Shown one piece after another: positions 1 to 7,853 of a stretch of DNA of 64,000 nt (the first letter of the stretch is position 1; each line of letters starts with the position of its first letter). The stretch covers positions 1-64,000 of the forward strand of contig CANRPW010000013.1 in assembly GCA_947632615.1 (NCBI GenBank), read 5' to 3'. Origin of the DNA: an uncultured Clostridia bacterium. Lineage in GTDB: Bacteria > Bacillota > Clostridia > Lachnospirales > CAG-274. The notes below the pieces were generated by a model, which saw nothing but the letters and a program-made list of their open reading frames with translations, searched no databases and was not told the origin of the DNA. Position numbers and translations under genes: made by a program.

Positions 1-201
1 AAGGCGAAAAAATACTCCCGCGAGCAGCTTTCGGAGGAGTTCGGCTATAATTTCGACCTCTGCGGCTACCCTCACGCAGAGGAGGAGATACTCGACCCGA
101 ACGATTTGATTCAGCGTTATCAAGAGGAGCGTGCCTCACTCAATGCGGAGATAGATCGAGTGCTTTCGGACATCGCGGCGATTTTGGGAGGCAGCAAATG
201 A
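1..201 (+). CDS. hsdM: Type I restriction-modification DNA methyltransferase, C-terminal end (partial)
   Basis: The first 66 codons of the window are open and end in TGA at 199-201. The residues (for example EEFGYNFDLCGYPH, then an acidic coiled tail ending in LGGSK) match the C-terminal tail seen in HsdM proteins, where a helical region contacts HsdS. The catalytic domain lies upstream of the window. The stop codon overlaps the ATG of the next gene by four bases (ATGA), the usual translational coupling of hsdM and hsdS. The assignment rests on the short tail and on the neighbour, so the exact subtype is not known. Confidence 0.75.
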   Translation, partial: KAKKYSREQLSEEFGYNFDLCGYPHAEEEILDPNDLIQRYQEERASLNAEIDRVLSDIAAILGGSK

Positions 202-1655
202 CACCTTTGGAGCTTAAAAACAGCATTTTGCAGCTTGCGATTCAGGGCAAGCTCGTCCCGCAGCTCCCCGGCGAGGGCACAGGCGAGGAGCTTTACCGCA
301 AAATCCAGTCGGAAAAGCAGGCGCTCATCAAGGCGGGAAAGATAAAAAAGGGGAAGCCCCTGCCCGAAATTTCGGACGACGAAAAGCCGTTTGATATTCC
401 GGATAGCTGGGTTTGGACAAAATTTGGTGATATAGTTTACTATAATATGGGAAAAACCCCCTCAAGAACTGAATCACAATGGTGGGGAAAAGATATTCCT
501 TGGGTATCTATTGCTGATATGATAGAAAATGGGCAGGTAAAAAACACCAAAGAAAGAATTACAGAATCAGCTCTATCGGAAGTGTTTGGAAATAAAATAT
601 CCAAAGCAGGTACGCTTTTAATGAGCTTTAAATTAACTGTCGGTCGTGTATCTATTCTCAATATTGATGCCGTACATAATGAAGCTATTATTTCAATATA
701 TCCCTGCTATGATATTGATAATGCAACTCAAATGTATCTATTTAAAATTTTGCCGTTTATTTCTCAATATGGCAAAAGCAAAAATGCTATTAAGGGTAAA
801 ACACTCAACAGTACCAGTATAAATAATATGCTCGTCCCCCTCCCGCCTCTCGCCGAGCAGAAGCGAATTGTCGCAAAAATCGAGGAACTGCTGCCGCTCG
901 TAGACCGCTACGCCGAGGCGTGGAATCGGCTCGAAACCCTTAGCAAGCACTTCCCCAAAAACCTAAAAAAATCCTTGCTTCAGCTCGCGATTCAGGGCAA
1001 ACTCGTCCCGCAGCACCCCGATGAGGGCACAGGCGAGGAGCTTTACCGCAAAATCCAGTCGGAAAAGCAGGCACTCATCAAGGCAGGGAAGATAAAAAAG
1101 GAAAAGCCCCTGCCCGAAATCTCGGACAACGAAAAGCCGTTTGATATTCCCGAGAGCTGGGCTTGGGTACATATCGGCGAACTGTTTCAGCATAACACCG
1201 GAAAAGCTTTAAACTCTTCCGATAAAGCAGGACTTCCGTATGAATATATAACGACATCTAATGTTTATTGGAACAGCTTTGAACTTGACAAATTAAAAAC
1301 GATGCTTTTTACTGACGATGAAGTCGAAAAATGCACTGTTCAAAAGGGCGATTTGCTTGTTCTGGAGGGCGGCGATATAGGCAGAGCAGCTATTTGGAAT
1401 TATGATTTTCCTATGAGAATCCAAAATCATATTCATCGGTTACGTCCATATGGAAATATATGCATTGAATATTTTTATCATATATTCTACCTTTATAAAG
1501 GCTCGGGATTAATAAACGGAAAGGGCATAGGCATACAAGGCTTATCGTCAAATGTTCTGCATAAGCTGATTGTCCCCCTCCCACCCCTCGCCGAACAGAA
1601 GCGAATCGTCGCAAAGTTAGAGGAAATCCTGCCGCTGTGCGAAAGGTTGAAATAA
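198..1655 (+). CDS. hsdS: Type I restriction-modification specificity subunit HsdS
   Basis: This 485-residue protein would select the DNA target of a type I restriction-modification complex. It has the two-half HsdS plan: conserved segment (11-73), target recognition domain 1 (about 74-212), conserved helix with LPPLAEQKRIVAKIEE (213-233), then the same order again with the second conserved segment from residue 261, recognition domain 2 (about 323-458) and a second LPPLAEQKRIVAKLEE near the C-terminus. The conserved halves are nearly identical at DNA level and GC-rich, while both recognition domains are AT-rich, which suggests exchange of recognition domains by recombination. The start overlaps the hsdM stop. 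A helicase/nuclease gene follows 53 nt downstream; no classical hsdR is visible here. Confidence 0.93.
   Translation: MTPLELKNSILQLAIQGKLVPQLPGEGTGEELYRKIQSEKQALIKAGKIKKGKPLPEISDDEKPFDIPDSWVWTKFGDIVYYNMGKTPSRTESQWWGKDIPWVSIADMIENGQVKNTKERITESALSEVFGNKISKAGTLLMSFKLTVGRVSILNIDAVHNEAIISIYPCYDIDNATQMYLFKILPFISQYGKSKNAIKGKTLNSTSINNMLVPLPPLAEQKRIVAKIEELLPLVDRYAEAWNRLETLSKHFPKNLKKSLLQLAIQGKLVPQHPDEGTGEELYRKIQSEKQALIKAGKIKKEKPLPEISDNEKPFDIPESWAWVHIGELFQHNTGKALNSSDKAGLPYEYITTSNVYWNSFELDKLKTMLFTDDEVEKCTVQKGDLLVLEGGDIGRAAIWNYDFPMRIQNHIHRLRPYGNICIEYFYHIFYLYKGSGLINGKGIGIQGLSSNVLHKLIVPLPPLAEQKRIVAKLEEILPLCERLK
228..416 (+). repeat. HsdS internal direct repeat A, copy 1
   Basis: About 190 bp encoding LQLAIQGKLVPQ...FDIPDSW. 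It recurs almost unchanged 750 bp downstream (978-1166), with only a handful of base differences. Together with the repeat pair at 834-896 and 1572-1634 it brackets each target recognition domain, an arrangement that allows homologous exchange or deletion of a recognition domain. Confidence 0.9.
978..1166 (+). repeat. HsdS internal direct repeat A, copy 2
   Basis: Second copy of the conserved segment of hsdS, in frame with copy 1 at 228-416. Protein differences are few (for example LPGE/HPDE and KKGK/KKEK). Confidence 0.9.
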
Positions 1656-1708
1656 TAACCACAATAAAAAACATTATATATAAGGTCAATAAACTAGGAG
1701 GTGTATTT

Positions 1709-4213
1709 ATGGCTTCATTACTTTCCAAACTAAGTGGACCAACAAAATCTGTATCTATAGAGCCAAGAGAAATATTTATGGCTTTACCAAAAAAAGATAA
1801 AAGATACGAATACCCAAGGGATGTTCAATCTGAGGTATGGAAAAAATGGTTTGATGTTAGGAATGAAAAAAACTGCATCATAAAAATGAATACAGGTAGC
1901 GGTAAAACAGTTGTTGGCCTGATGATATTACAAAGTTGCTTAAATGAAGGTAAAGGACCTGCTGTATATGTGGTTCCTGATAATTATTTGGTAGCGCAAG
2001 TTTGCGAAGAAGCTAAGAAATTAGGTATATTAACAACAACTGATCGGGATGACTATTCTTATACCGAAAACAAAGCTATATTAGTAATCACAATTTTTTC
2101 TTTAGTTAACGGACATAGTGTTTTTGGTATGAGACAAGCAAACAATTATCCTATTGGTAGCATATTAATGGATGATGTTCATGCATGTCTTGATACAATT
2201 ACAACACAGTATTCCATCAAAATCCCTTCCACTCACGATCTCTACAAAGAAATTATTGGCCTGTTCTCTGAACAGTGGAAAGGGTATAACAGCAGCTCAT
2301 ATCTCGACATTGTAAAAAATAGCGATCCAATCAAAAGTGCTGTTATTCCTTTTTGGATGTGGCAAGAAAAACGAACGGAAGTATATAAATTACTTTCTAA
2401 ATACAATAACGCCGAAGAAAGAAACCACTGTATTTATTTTAACCTTCCATTACTTGATGATTCCTTATTAACATGTGATTGCTTTGTGACAGCACGTAAT
2501 ATTGAAATTGTACCTGAAGGAATTTCTATCGCTAAAATCAAAAGTTTTATGAGTGCTCAGAGAAGAATTTTCATGAGTGCTACCCTTTCGGATGATAGTG
2601 TTTTTACTTCGGCAATTGGATTGCATGAAGAGGACGTTCGTAGTGTAATATCGCCTGACAATGCAAATGATATTGGCGATAGACTCATACTGTTTCCAAG
2701 GCATCTTAATAGCGAAATAACAAATGATGATATTAAAAACAAGGTGTTTTCAATTGCTAAGGATTACAATGTTGTTGTAATTGTACCTTCTTTTGAGAGA
2801 GCTGAATATTGGGATCCATGTAAGCTCAGAACAATTACAAAAGATAATATTGAAAAAACGGTTACTGCATTAAAAGAGAAACATATTGGGCTCTTTGTTT
2901 TTGTCAACAGATATGACGGAATAGATTTACCAGATGATGCTTGCAGAATGTTAGTTATTGACGAATTGCCTCCTTTGAGAAACGAAAAAGACAAGTATAT
3001 TCAAAGCGTGGATTCATCCAGCAATATTCTTAGGCGAGAACAGATACAAAGAATAGAACAAGGGATGGGAAGAGGCGTTAGATCAAATAGTGATTCCTGC
3101 TGTATCGTATTGATGGGAGATAATCTTGCCGATGTTCTCCTTCGCAATAATGGGACTTCTTTTTTCAGTAATGCCACAAAAGAGCAGTATAATTTATCCA
3201 AAGAACTTTGGGATTTGTTAAAACAAGAGAACTCAAAGCCGACGGTCGATGATGTTTTTGAATTAGCTGATTTTTCACTTAAACGAGAAGTAGAATGGAT
3301 TCAAAAGAGTAAGGAACGTTTATCAGATGTGCAATATGCTTCGAAACCACAATTTGACAGTAATACCTTAGCGTTAAGAAAAGCCTACGATTTATCAATG
3401 AGTTTACAATTTGAAAAGGCTATAGAAGTCCTTGATGGAGCTATTAATAGTGAAACGCAAAACACAACTAAAGGATATTTACTTCAGATTAAAGCAAAAT
3501 TCACAAATTTCATTGATAGATCTAAAGCACAACAAATTCTGTTATCAGGAAAATCTATGAACTTGAGCATCCTATCTCCTATTAGTGGCATTCGATATGA
3601 CAAAGCTATTAATAATACAGAACAGGCCAAAGCTATTTGCGATTACATAACAAAAAAGCAAATAGCACCAAATGATTATGTAATCCACGCTAACGCAATA
3701 GCTTCCTCTCTTGTCTTTTCACCGGATGCTGATAATTTTGAAAGCGCTCTTCAAGATATAGGAAATCTTATAGGTTTCACCTCGACCCGCCCAGAAAAAG
3801 AAACGTGTGGAAAAGGGCCAGATAACCTTTGGGCAATGGGAAACAACAATTATTTTGTAATTGAGTGCAAGAGTGGTGCTATTGCAGAAACGATTTCAAA
3901 AGATTATTGCAACCAGTTAGGTGGTGCTATAAGATGGTTTTCCAATGAATATGGAAAATCGTGCTCTGCAACTCCAGTCATGGTACATAAATCAACAATC
4001 ATTGATAGACAAGCAACCGCAGTTCAAAACATGAGAATTATAACTCAAGAAAAGTTGGAGTCTTTCAAAAGAAATATAAATGAATTTGTAATTGCTGTAT
4101 CACAAAATGGAAATTGGCTTGACAAAGAAAAAATAAATGTCCTATTAAATCAATATAAGTTGCGAAGTAATAATATTTATGATAATTACACCTTACCTTA
4201 TCGTAACGAATGA
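1709..4213 (+). CDS. Superfamily 2 helicase with C-terminal PD-(D/E)xK-like nuclease motif
   Basis: An 834-residue protein started at ATG 1709, six bases after AGGAGGT; an upstream in-frame codon at 1637 lies inside hsdS and has no such site. Walker A is MNTGSGKTV (60-68), motif II is the unusual DDVH (155-158), and motif VI is QGMGRGVR (451-458), preceded by NRYDGIDLPDDACR. This pattern resembles XPD/DinG-like helicases. Near the C-terminus a D705...E719-C-K721 arrangement (GPDNLW...VIECKSG) looks like a PD-(D/E)xK nuclease core. The order helicase then nuclease is opposite to canonical HsdR. Being directly behind hsdM-hsdS it may be the effector of this locus or an independent defence gene; that role is inference. 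The gene is AT-rich relative to the conserved parts of hsdS. Confidence 0.75.
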   Translation: MASLLSKLSGPTKSVSIEPREIFMALPKKDKRYEYPRDVQSEVWKKWFDVRNEKNCIIKMNTGSGKTVVGLMILQSCLNEGKGPAVYVVPDNYLVAQVCEEAKKLGILTTTDRDDYSYTENKAILVITIFSLVNGHSVFGMRQANNYPIGSILMDDVHACLDTITTQYSIKIPSTHDLYKEIIGLFSEQWKGYNSSSYLDIVKNSDPIKSAVIPFWMWQEKRTEVYKLLSKYNNAEERNHCIYFNLPLLDDSLLTCDCFVTARNIEIVPEGISIAKIKSFMSAQRRIFMSATLSDDSVFTSAIGLHEEDVRSVISPDNANDIGDRLILFPRHLNSEITNDDIKNKVFSIAKDYNVVVIVPSFERAEYWDPCKLRTITKDNIEKTVTALKEKHIGLFVFVNRYDGIDLPDDACRMLVIDELPPLRNEKDKYIQSVDSSSNILRREQIQRIEQGMGRGVRSNSDSCCIVLMGDNLADVLLRNNGTSFFSNATKEQYNLSKELWDLLKQENSKPTVDDVFELADFSLKREVEWIQKSKERLSDVQYASKPQFDSNTLALRKAYDLSMSLQFEKAIEVLDGAINSETQNTTKGYLLQIKAKFTNFIDRSKAQQILLSGKSMNLSILSPISGIRYDKAINNTEQAKAICDYITKKQIAPNDYVIHANAIASSLVFSPDADNFESALQDIGNLIGFTSTRPEKETCGKGPDNLWAMGNNNYFVIECKSGAIAETISKDYCNQLGGAIRWFSNEYGKSCSATPVMVHKSTIIDRQATAVQNMRIITQEKLESFKRNINEFVIAVSQNGNWLDKEKINVLLNQYKLRSNNIYDNYTLPYRNE

Positions 4214-4301
4214 ATGTCCTCAAAGCAAAGGAGACAATCTCATAAAATGAATAAAAATTAAAATTAGTTCTTTCATAGAATATTTATAATATGTTGAAAA
4301 A

Positions 4302-4638
4302 AACAATACTATTGCAAGTTGTAACACTCTTATTTATGATGACAGGGAGAAAAATAGTAGAAGGGTTGTACAATTTCAGGTTGCCTATGCGATTTCCATA
4401 AATAAGGTGCAGAGCTTAAGAGTACAACTCTGTTAAAGTCGTCGGCTCCAACGACATTGAAGAGCTAATAACCCATAATATTTTTTACACAGCTATCACA
4501 CGAGCACGCCAAAAATTAAAAATATATTGGACACCCGAAACACAACACAAAATCCTGACAGGAATACAGCCAATTTCCTGTAAGCGCGATGCATATATTA
4601 TTTCGAAAAGGCATGGCATTCCTGTCATGAATGAATAG
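4302..4638 (+). pseudogene. Remnant of a UvrD/RecD-like helicase C-terminus (frameshifted)
   Basis: Reading in the frame of 4302 gives ...LIYDDREKNSRRVVQFQ followed by VAYAISINKVQSL up to about 4417. After one extra base near 4418-4421 the reading continues in the next frame as EYNSVKVVGSN, IEELITHNIFYTAITRAR and LKIYWTPETQ, to TAG at 4636-4638. The HK.QGLEY-like and YTAITRAR motifs are hallmarks of the C-terminal domain of RecD/PIF1-like helicases. The N-terminal ATPase part is absent, so this is a truncated relic as well as frameshifted. It implies that a larger helicase gene was once inserted or exchanged in this accessory segment. Confidence 0.8.
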
Positions 4639-4738
4639 CCAATATTATCTTATGGACTAGTTCACTTACAGAGGTCTAAACCTGCCATTCTTGACTTATT
4701 CCAAAAGCTAAATTCGATATTGGAGCACATATGCACAA

Positions 4739-4776
4739 AGGCTTCCGCAATGATAGAAAAATCCATGCGGAAGCCT
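4739..4776 (+). terminator. Hairpin, possible terminator
   Basis: Perfect 11-bp inverted repeat (aggcttccgca / tgcggaagcct) with a 16-nt loop, followed by a modest T-rich stretch (atatttcttt). It could end transcription of the relic region. Confidence 0.45.
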
Positions 4777-4843
4777 ATATTTCTTTGACTGTAAGCGTTG
4801 GAATGGATTGCGAGTCTTTAAGTGCGGTAAACCCCGCCGCCAC

Positions 4844-4890
4844 CGCCACACCCCTTTCAACCATCTTTGATGGTTGAAAGGGGTGTGGCG
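4844..4890. repeat. Perfect 22-bp stem hairpin
   Basis: Arms 4844-4865 and 4869-4890 are perfect reverse complements with a TTT loop. It resembles the smaller hairpin of the long-palindrome elements found elsewhere in the window (17-bp and 15-bp stems with 3-nt loops), and sits in a GC-rich setting (ccccgccgccacc). There is no long partner palindrome here, so it may be a partial copy or an ordinary strong hairpin. Confidence 0.8.
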
Positions 4891-4904
4891 AACTTATTTT
4901 TTAC

Positions 4905-4933
4905 TTGACAAATTAAGACAGTGTTTATAATAT
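4905..4933 (+). promoter_or_regulatory. Sigma-A promoter of the M18 aminopeptidase/ABC operon
   Basis: TTGACA at 4905-4910, 17-bp spacer, TAATAT at 4928-4933. It lies 15 bp after the 4844-4890 hairpin and about 45 bp before the start codon. Confidence 0.75.
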
Positions 4934-4978
4934 TAAAGTATAATAGATCAAGGTCCTAAATAACAAGAGGTGAGATAT

Positions 4979-6247
4979 GTGAATAATGCTGAAAAATTAA
5001 TTGAATTTATAGGAAATTGCCCCGAAGCATCTTTTGCTGTAAGACATATTAGCCGAGAACTTGACGATTATGGTTTTGAAAGACTTTACACCGACAGACC
5101 ATTTAGTCTTAAAAAGGGCGGCGCTTATTATATAGTAAAAAATTCCTCAGCCGTTTTGGCTTTTACGGTGGGTCAAAATATTAAAAAGCCTGTTTTTAAA
5201 ATAGCAGCAGCACATCTTGACAGCCCGGCTTTTAAAATAAAAAGAACGCCTACTATATTAGACAAGGGCTATGTTAAGCTGAATGTGGAAGGCTACGGCG
5301 GACTCAATATGGAAAGCTGGTTTGACAGACCCCTTTCTATAGCAGGAAGAATTATAGTAAGCGGAGAAAGACTTTTAAAGCCTACGGAGGTATTTTTAGA
5401 TCTTAAAAGACCCATACTCACCATACCTTCTCTTGCCAACCATTTCGTAAAGGATAAGAAGGAAAGGGATATTCAGAAGGAACTTATGCCTATAGGAGGC
5501 ATACTCACCGAAAAAGAAGATTTTGATTTTGAAAAGTATATTTCTAAGGAAGCAAGAGTTTTAAAATCAAACATACTCGACTATGAATTTACGGTATACA
5601 ATCATGAAAAGGGCACACAGCTCGGGCTTGAAAATGATTTTATTTCCGCTCCCCGTCTTGATGATCTGCTAATGGTCTTCTGTATTTTAGAGGGCTTTAA
5701 GAAGGAGCGCTGTAAGGACTTTATAAATGTGGCTCTTTTCACAGATCATGAGGAGGTAGGCAGTCTTTCAGCCGAGGGCGCAAACTCTTCGTTTATCTCA
5801 AACAGCCTTAAGCTCATAGCTTCGGGGCTTGACTATGATGAAAACACCCTGCTCTGCTCCCTTGATGACTCAATAGGCATTTCGGCAGACTGCTCTCACG
5901 GATATCACCCCAATTATCCCGAAAAATATGACATAACATCTCTACCCGTGCTTAACGGAGGCATTACTATAAAATATTCTTCTTCAAAGTCTTATTCTAC
6001 AGAGATATATTCCGGCGCAGTTATGCGTGAGATCTGTAAAGACTCTTCTCTTAAGGTACAGAGCTTTTGGGGAAGATCCGGCATAAAGGGCGGCTCTACC
6101 ATAGGAGCTATGCTTTCAGCAAAGCTTGGTATATCGTTTACGGATATGGGGCTGAGTATTCTTGCTATGCATTCGGCAAGAGAGCTTTGCGGCAGCAAGG
6201 ATGTAAGCGACGGCATAACATTTTTCAAGTCATTTTACAGCATATAG
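4979..6247 (+). CDS. M18 family aminopeptidase
   Basis: A cytosolic zinc aminopeptidase of the M18 family, 422 residues and near the usual length. Metal and catalytic motifs are visible: H79-x-D81 in AAHLDSP, D228-D229 in APRLDDL, H257-E258-E259 in FTDHEEVGS and a C-terminal DCSHGYHPNY followed by ITIKYSSSKSYST. I chose GTG 4979 because AAGAGGTG ends seven bases before it; the in-frame GTG at 4970 lies inside that ribosome binding site. The next gene starts 10 nt after the stop, so it probably heads a three-gene operon with an ABC exporter. Acidic or neutral N-terminal residues are the usual substrates of the family; specificity cannot be read from the sequence. Confidence 0.93.
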   Translation: MNNAEKLIEFIGNCPEASFAVRHISRELDDYGFERLYTDRPFSLKKGGAYYIVKNSSAVLAFTVGQNIKKPVFKIAAAHLDSPAFKIKRTPTILDKGYVKLNVEGYGGLNMESWFDRPLSIAGRIIVSGERLLKPTEVFLDLKRPILTIPSLANHFVKDKKERDIQKELMPIGGILTEKEDFDFEKYISKEARVLKSNILDYEFTVYNHEKGTQLGLENDFISAPRLDDLLMVFCILEGFKKERCKDFINVALFTDHEEVGSLSAEGANSSFISNSLKLIASGLDYDENTLLCSLDDSIGISADCSHGYHPNYPEKYDITSLPVLNGGITIKYSSSKSYSTEIYSGAVMREICKDSSLKVQSFWGRSGIKGGSTIGAMLSAKLGISFTDMGLSILAMHSARELCGSKDVSDGITFFKSFYSI

Positions 6248-6256
6248 GAGAAAACT

Positions 6257-6961
6257 ATGGAACATCTGGTTGAATTTCATTCTGTTGGCAAAAGCTATAG
6301 AGGAAAAACTGCTCTTAATAATATAAGCTTAGGTCTTGAAAGAGGCATATGCGTGGGCGTTTTAGGACCTGAAGGATCAGGCAAAACGACTCTTTGCCAT
6401 CTTCTTAGCGGCATTGAAAGCCCCGATAAAGGTGAAATATTATTTGACGGAAAGAAAATGAGAGCAAAAACAAAAAAACGTATAAGCTATTTGCCTGCAA
6501 AGAGCTTTATAAAAAATTTTAAGCGTATAAGTGAGCTTATGGCATTTTACGGCTGCTATTTTGCCGATTTTGACAGAGGCAAAGCTATGGAGCTTATGCG
6601 TGTTTTTGGAATAAGCCCCGAAAACAGCATTACTTCAGACAAGGGACAAAACGAGCTTATTTCTCTTTCGTGCTTTGCAGCAAGACAAGCAGATATGCTT
6701 GTGCTTGACGAGCCTCTTTCTTATTTTGACAGAGAAGAAAGACAAAGCTATTTAAAGACGGCTCTCCAGGGCTTTGACAACAAGCCCCTTATAGTTATAG
6801 CTGCAAGACATTTAAGAGGGCTTGTTCCTCTTTTTGATAATGTAGTATTTCTTCATGAGGGAAAAACCAAGCTCATAGCTTCTGTTGATGAAATAAGGAA
6901 CAAAACCGGCATGGATGCCGAGGGACTATATAAGGAGGTTTTTGCCGATGGCAGCTTATGA
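6257..6961 (+). CDS. ABC transporter ATP-binding protein
   Basis: Nucleotide-binding subunit of 234 residues. Walker A GPEGSGKTT is at 37-45 and Walker B MLVLDEP has D151-E152. The signature region is degenerate (SDKGQNELISLS instead of LSGGQ), the Q-loop position reads SYLPAKS, and the switch histidine appears as AARHL. These deviations resemble the YtrB-like branch of ABC-2 exporters. The end overlaps the following membrane protein gene by 14 bp, whose ribosome binding site lies inside this gene. Substrate unknown. Confidence 0.88.
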   Translation: MEHLVEFHSVGKSYRGKTALNNISLGLERGICVGVLGPEGSGKTTLCHLLSGIESPDKGEILFDGKKMRAKTKKRISYLPAKSFIKNFKRISELMAFYGCYFADFDRGKAMELMRVFGISPENSITSDKGQNELISLSCFAARQADMLVLDEPLSYFDREERQSYLKTALQGFDNKPLIVIAARHLRGLVPLFDNVVFLHEGKTKLIASVDEIRNKTGMDAEGLYKEVFADGSL

Positions 6962-7538
6962 TGTTAAATATATGTTAAAAAGACTTGTGCCTGCATATAT
7001 AATCATTCTCCTTATATTTTTCTGCTGTGGCGATTTTGGGAACACTCTGCAGCTTGTAAGCATAGGTATAACCGCTATTGTCAGCTTCAGGCTCTTCTGG
7101 ATATCATATATGGGCGAAAACCGCCTTATGGTAGGTATGCTTCCCATAGGCTCAACAGGAAAAATTTTAAGAAAGCTATTATGGAATGTATTATTTATAG
7201 CCATTTTATTTACTGTGGTTTTATTTACAACGTGCATTTTTCAGAGCGGCTTTTGGGGAATATATATTTCCTTTTATAATCTTAATTTTGTGGGCTATGG
7301 GATTTTAAGAACCATACTTATAAGTCTTAACGGCTTTGCGGCTATTAGTCTTACAAAAGGCAGACAAGGTCTTTTATGTATTTTAAGAAACTTTATTATA
7401 ATATCTCTTATAACGGGAGCCTTGATAAATTTAGTTGCTATACTTCCCGATATAGGTAATAACTCGCTTTATGCGGCATATATAATTATCTTTTGCGTAA
7501 TGTTTTATATTTGTAAATATAACCTCGACAGACAGTAA
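6948..7538 (+). CDS. ABC transporter membrane subunit (ABC-2 type, putative)
   Basis: A 196-residue hydrophobic protein with about five or six membrane segments. ATG 6948 follows AAGGAGGT by nine bases; an upstream in-frame codon at 6915 would place the start before this site. Overlap with the ATP-binding gene indicates that the two form one exporter. No family motif was recognised, so the role rests on context and hydrophobicity. A long-palindrome element follows the stop codon. Confidence 0.7.
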   Translation: MAAYDVKYMLKRLVPAYIIILLIFFCCGDFGNTLQLVSIGITAIVSFRLFWISYMGENRLMVGMLPIGSTGKILRKLLWNVLFIAILFTVVLFTTCIFQSGFWGIYISFYNLNFVGYGILRTILISLNGFAAISLTKGRQGLLCILRNFIIISLITGALINLVAILPDIGNNSLYAAYIIIFCVMFYICKYNLDRQ

Positions 7539-7558
7539 GGCTTTTAAAATAGGGCTGC

Positions 7559-7705
7559 TTCGCTAATAAAAATCATTACAAATGATTTTTTTAGGCGAAC
7601 CGTCGGGGCTGAGGAAACACCGTGAACAAGGGGCAAATGACAGCAAGCTGTCATTTGCCCCTTGTTCACGGTGTTTCCTCAGCCCCTAGCCGCAGTCTTG
7701 TCGGC
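7559..7705. repeat. Long-palindrome element 1 (40-bp perfect arms)
   Basis: A small imperfect hairpin (about 7559-7600) is followed by a perfect palindrome with arms 7605-7644 and 7647-7686 and only a two-base AA loop. The right flank reads agccgcagtcttgtcggct, matching the flank of the other elements (GCAG...GTCGGCT). It lies between two convergent genes. The inner part (aaatgacagc / gctgtcattt) resembles a bidirectional terminator core. No coding potential. Confidence 0.85.
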
Positions 7706-7802
7706 TTTATTTTTATAAATATCGTATATTAATATATAAAATTGTCTATAATATAATTGAAGCCGTAAAGCGGCGACATTCTTTTTTCTCCTTTAATGAT
7801 TT

Positions 7803-7842
7803 AAAAAAAATCCCCTCTTATGAGAGTAAGAGAGGATTTTTT
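7803..7842 (-). terminator. Terminator of the CAP-domain gene
   Basis: A stem of about 12 bp (aatcccctctta / taagagaggatt, one bulge) flanked by A- and T-tracts. On the minus strand it lies 12 bases after the CAP gene stop, and the flanking tracts would let it work in both directions. Confidence 0.8.
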
Positions 7843-7853
7843 GTATGTATGAT

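Larger units (their letters stand above)
4639..4978. other. Non-coding stretch with two hairpins and the M18 gene promoter
   Basis: No convincing gene. It holds an 11-bp stem hairpin (4739-4776), a perfect 22-bp stem hairpin (4844-4890) and the promoter of the following aminopeptidase gene (4905-4933). Confidence 0.7.

Noticed and set aside
7605-7686. Long palindrome treated as an ordinary intrinsic terminator
   Set aside because: Arms are far longer than needed, there is no T-tract at the outer edge, and the same composite architecture recurs at three other loci.
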